DNA of 64,000 bases from Flavobacteriia bacterium (lineage in GTDB: Bacteria > Bacteroidota > Bacteroidia > Flavobacteriales_D > Crocinitomicaceae): positions 124,001 through 188,000 of the forward strand of contig RFQZ01000001.1 in NCBI GenBank assembly GCA_009924735.1, in the 5' to 3' direction. Below are positions 62,331-64,000 of the stretch, piece after piece. The notes beneath the pieces are model-generated. The model made no database searches, had not been told where the DNA came from, and saw only the letters and a program-made list of their open reading frames with translations. The first letter of the stretch is position 1. Every line of letters begins with the position of its first letter. The position numbers and the translations under genes are program-made.

Positions 62331-62785
62331 CCGTAAACTTTTAAGATAGCTTCCAAGGCATACCCTTTTGACAGGGCGTATCGAACCACTTTTGCTTTTT
62401 TTTGGTAAGAATCCTCTTCATTTACCAACTGTTGTAATTTTTTCTGAACCAACTTTTCCAAAGAGGCGAGGTTTTGGTCAGGAAGATACAAGGCAAGTGC
62501 TTTGGAGATTTCTTCTTCCGAAACTGCGTGCCCACGAAGTCCTTGCTTTATTTTGGCTGGCCCCCATCCTTTAAGGGTTGATTTGCCATGAATATAAGAC
62601 TCGACAAATCGGGACTCATCCAAAAATCTGTTTTGTTGTAAATGGGCAATGATTTTATCTTGTTGGGACGTGATTAAGCCAAATGTGGCTAACTTGGAAA
62701 TGACCTGCTTTTTACTTCGCTCTTGATACGCACAAAACCGTTCCGCCTTGGCAATGATTTTAATCAAATCAGTGTTTTCAGCCAT
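62327..62785 (-). CDS. recX: RecX regulatory protein
   Basis: 152 residues. RecX modulates RecA filaments. The three-helix repeats are visible: CAYQERSKKQVISKLATFG at the N-terminus and RFVESYIHGKSTLKGWGPAKIKQGL, then the C-terminal KAKVVRYALSKGYALEAIL. The ATG shares one base with the stop of the RNase E/G gene (TAATG), so it is coupled to it; recA is not in the window. Ends overlapping lysS. Confidence 0.9.
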   Translation of the reverse strand: MAENTDLIKIIAKAERFCAYQERSKKQVISKLATFGLITSQQDKIIAHLQQNRFLDESRFVESYIHGKSTLKGWGPAKIKQGLRGHAVSEEEISKALALYLPDQNLASLEKLVQKKLQQLVNEEDSYQKKAKVVRYALSKGYALEAILKVYG

Positions 62786-64000
62786 TAATGTGCAATCTCA
62801 TCATGATTTTTATCCACAAATTTATACTCCAGTAAGTGGAAAGAAGTGTTGGGAGAAATGGAAATCCATTTTTTAAATTTAAAATACCATTGCCATTGCT
62901 TTGAACGAAACAAGCCCCCGTTCTTAAAATAACCCTCCAAGTAGGGGTGTACCTGAAGTGAAATCCCTTTAAGATGTTGGTCGCCAATGAGGAAGCCCAA
63001 ATTGTTTTCAATTTCCTCGGCGTATAAAATACTGGCTTGGATTTCTCCGGACCCATTGCACGTAGGGCAAGATTCCGCCGTTTCGATTTCCGTTTCGGGA
63101 CGCACACGCTGTCTCGTGATTTCAATAACGCCAAATTTCGATGGAGGAATGATGTTGTGTTTAGCGCGGTCATTGCGCATGAATTCCTTCATCTTCTCAA
63201 ACAATACACGGTTGTTTTCGCGCTCATGCATGTCAATAAAATCGACGCATATGATGCCTCCCATGTCTCGTAATTGAAGGACCCTAGCAATTTCTTCTGC
63301 AGCCTCAAGGTTTGTTGCCAATGCATTGGATTCCTGACCATCTGATCCTTTACGGTTTCCACTGTTTACATCGATAACATGCATGGCCTCTGTGTGCTCA
63401 ATGATAAGGTATCCACCACTTGCCATTGGAACTTTTTTACCAAACAGCACTTTTATTTGTTTGTGAATCCCAAATCGCTCAAAAATTGGAATCTTTGCGT
63501 CGTAGTACTTTACAATTCCATCCTTCCCTGGTGCTATTTTCCCGATGTATTCCTTCATCTCTTCCTGCAATTCAGGCGAGTTTACATGAATATTGGTGAA
63601 ATCTGCATTTAATAAATCTCGAAGAATGGAAGTGGTAGTATTGATTTCTCCTAAAATGCGCTTGGGTTGGGTTGTGCCTTTTATGTTGGCGTGTATTTGA
63701 CCCCATTTTTCAATGAGTTGATTTAAATCCTGTTCTAAATCTGCCGTAGCCTTGTTTTCTGCAACCGTTCGAATGATAACCCCAAAGTTTTTAGGAAGGA
63801 TTCTTTCCATTAACTCTTTGAGTCTTTTTTTCTCTTCAGAATCTTTGATTTTTTGAGAGACCGAAATTTTATTAGAAAAAGGCGCCAACACCAAATATCG
63901 ACCGGCCAAAGTGACTTCTGAACTCAAACGTGGGCCCTTGGAGGAAATAGGCTCTTTTGAAACCTGCACCATTACCATTTGACTCGATGAAATTACAGTC
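62785..64000 (-). CDS. rng: Ribonuclease E/G family protein, 5' end cut by window edge
   Basis: About 404 residues visible; the frame stays open to the right edge, so the gene starts outside the window and the N-terminal S1 domain is mostly missing. The catalytic domain has EPISSKGPRLSSEVTLAGR, the nuclease core with GGIICVDFIDMHE bearing a metal-binding Asp, and the zinc link CPTCNGSGEI. It lacks an RNase E-type C-terminal scaffold, fitting RNase G-type enzymes, which trim 16S rRNA and mRNA. An internal start at 63978 is not real. Confidence 0.92.
   Translation of the reverse strand, partial: TVISSSQMVMVQVSKEPISSKGPRLSSEVTLAGRYLVLAPFSNKISVSQKIKDSEEKKRLKELMERILPKNFGVIIRTVAENKATADLEQDLNQLIEKWGQIHANIKGTTQPKRILGEINTTTSILRDLLNADFTNIHVNSPELQEEMKEYIGKIAPGKDGIVKYYDAKIPIFERFGIHKQIKVLFGKKVPMASGGYLIIEHTEAMHVIDVNSGNRKGSDGQESNALATNLEAAEEIARVLQLRDMGGIICVDFIDMHERENNRVLFEKMKEFMRNDRAKHNIIPPSKFGVIEITRQRVRPETEIETAESCPTCNGSGEIQASILYAEEIENNLGFLIGDQHLKGISLQVHPYLEGYFKNGGLFRSKQWQWYFKFKKWISISPNTSFHLLEYKFVDKNHDEIAH

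Noticed and set aside
63976-63978. Start of the RNase E/G gene at the internal ATG
   Set aside because: The frame stays open upstream to the window edge and the conserved residues begin earlier; the gene is cut.
1-64000. CRISPR arrays, prophage or insertion sequences
   Set aside because: No regular direct repeats with spacers, no transposase, integrase or phage structural gene; the only tandem repeats are coding glycine repeats.

Overview
This window comes from a member of the Bacteroidota, most likely Flavobacteriales; the family is uncertain. Four encoded proteins are secreted with C-terminal type IX secretion (T9SS) sorting domains. Most promoters follow the Bacteroidota TTG-N(17-23)-TAnnTTTG pattern. 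Families largely confined to this phylum are present (DUF3098, DUF4270, a DUF6341-like protein, a long two-domain IspG). The window is almost wholly coding and mostly housekeeping. I see no prophage, insertion sequence or CRISPR array.

Layout. 1-3.9 kb (minus): a truncated hemW, a T9SS serine protease and a redoxin. 4-9.3 kb (plus): udk, ispG, then a tight ftsX-DUF3098-uppP-truB operon. 9.4-11.7 kb: a glycine-rich T9SS surface protein facing an XRE regulator. 12.2-16 kb (minus): cysS, gamma carbonic anhydrase-like protein, lipoprotein and pepP. 16-21.4 kb (plus): ispD-ldcA and sdhCAB, closed by a strong terminator. 21.5-24 kb (minus): DUF6341-like, rnc, fabF, acpP, with purN divergent. 24.7-30.1 kb: kynU, and divergent from it hemL leading into a carotenoid operon (SDR, CruF-like, crtZ, fused lycopene cyclase). 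30.1-31.8 kb (minus): an rfaE2-like gene, panD, panC. 31.9-35.9 kb (plus): a truncated GT5 protein, DUF4270 lipoprotein, glmS. 36-44.5 kb: a PhoD-like T9SS phosphatase, a PAP2-like protein, rpoN, asnS, a T9SS type B protein, pth. 44.6-45 kb: tRNA-Ser(GGA) followed by about 295 bp of noncoding DNA full of nested inverted repeats. 45-52 kb: kup, then ansA-tatD-galE on the minus strand, DUF2141, an LpxH-like phosphoesterase and a glycosyltransferase. 52-64 kb: ppk1, a biotin carrier protein, ileS, an exported superoxide dismutase, mgtE, lysS, recX and a truncated RNase E/G gene.

Functions group into translation (four aminoacyl-tRNA synthetases, pth, truB, tRNA-Ser), envelope building (uppP, ldcA, glmS, LpxH-like, ftsX), isoprenoid and carotenoid synthesis (ispD, ispG, crt genes), tetrapyrroles (hemL, hemW), pantothenate (panC, panD), fatty acids (acpP, fabF, biotin carrier) and respiration (sdhCAB).

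The most unusual signals are: a recurring promoter layout in which the TAnnTTTG element ends only 3-5 nt before well-supported start codons, suggesting leaderless mRNAs; the nested inverted-repeat region that starts at the last base of tRNA-Ser; an 18-bp perfect palindrome overlapping the likely -7 element of the PhoD-like gene; a large extra loop in SdhC; and a secreted superoxide dismutase with a C-terminal extension of about 110 residues.
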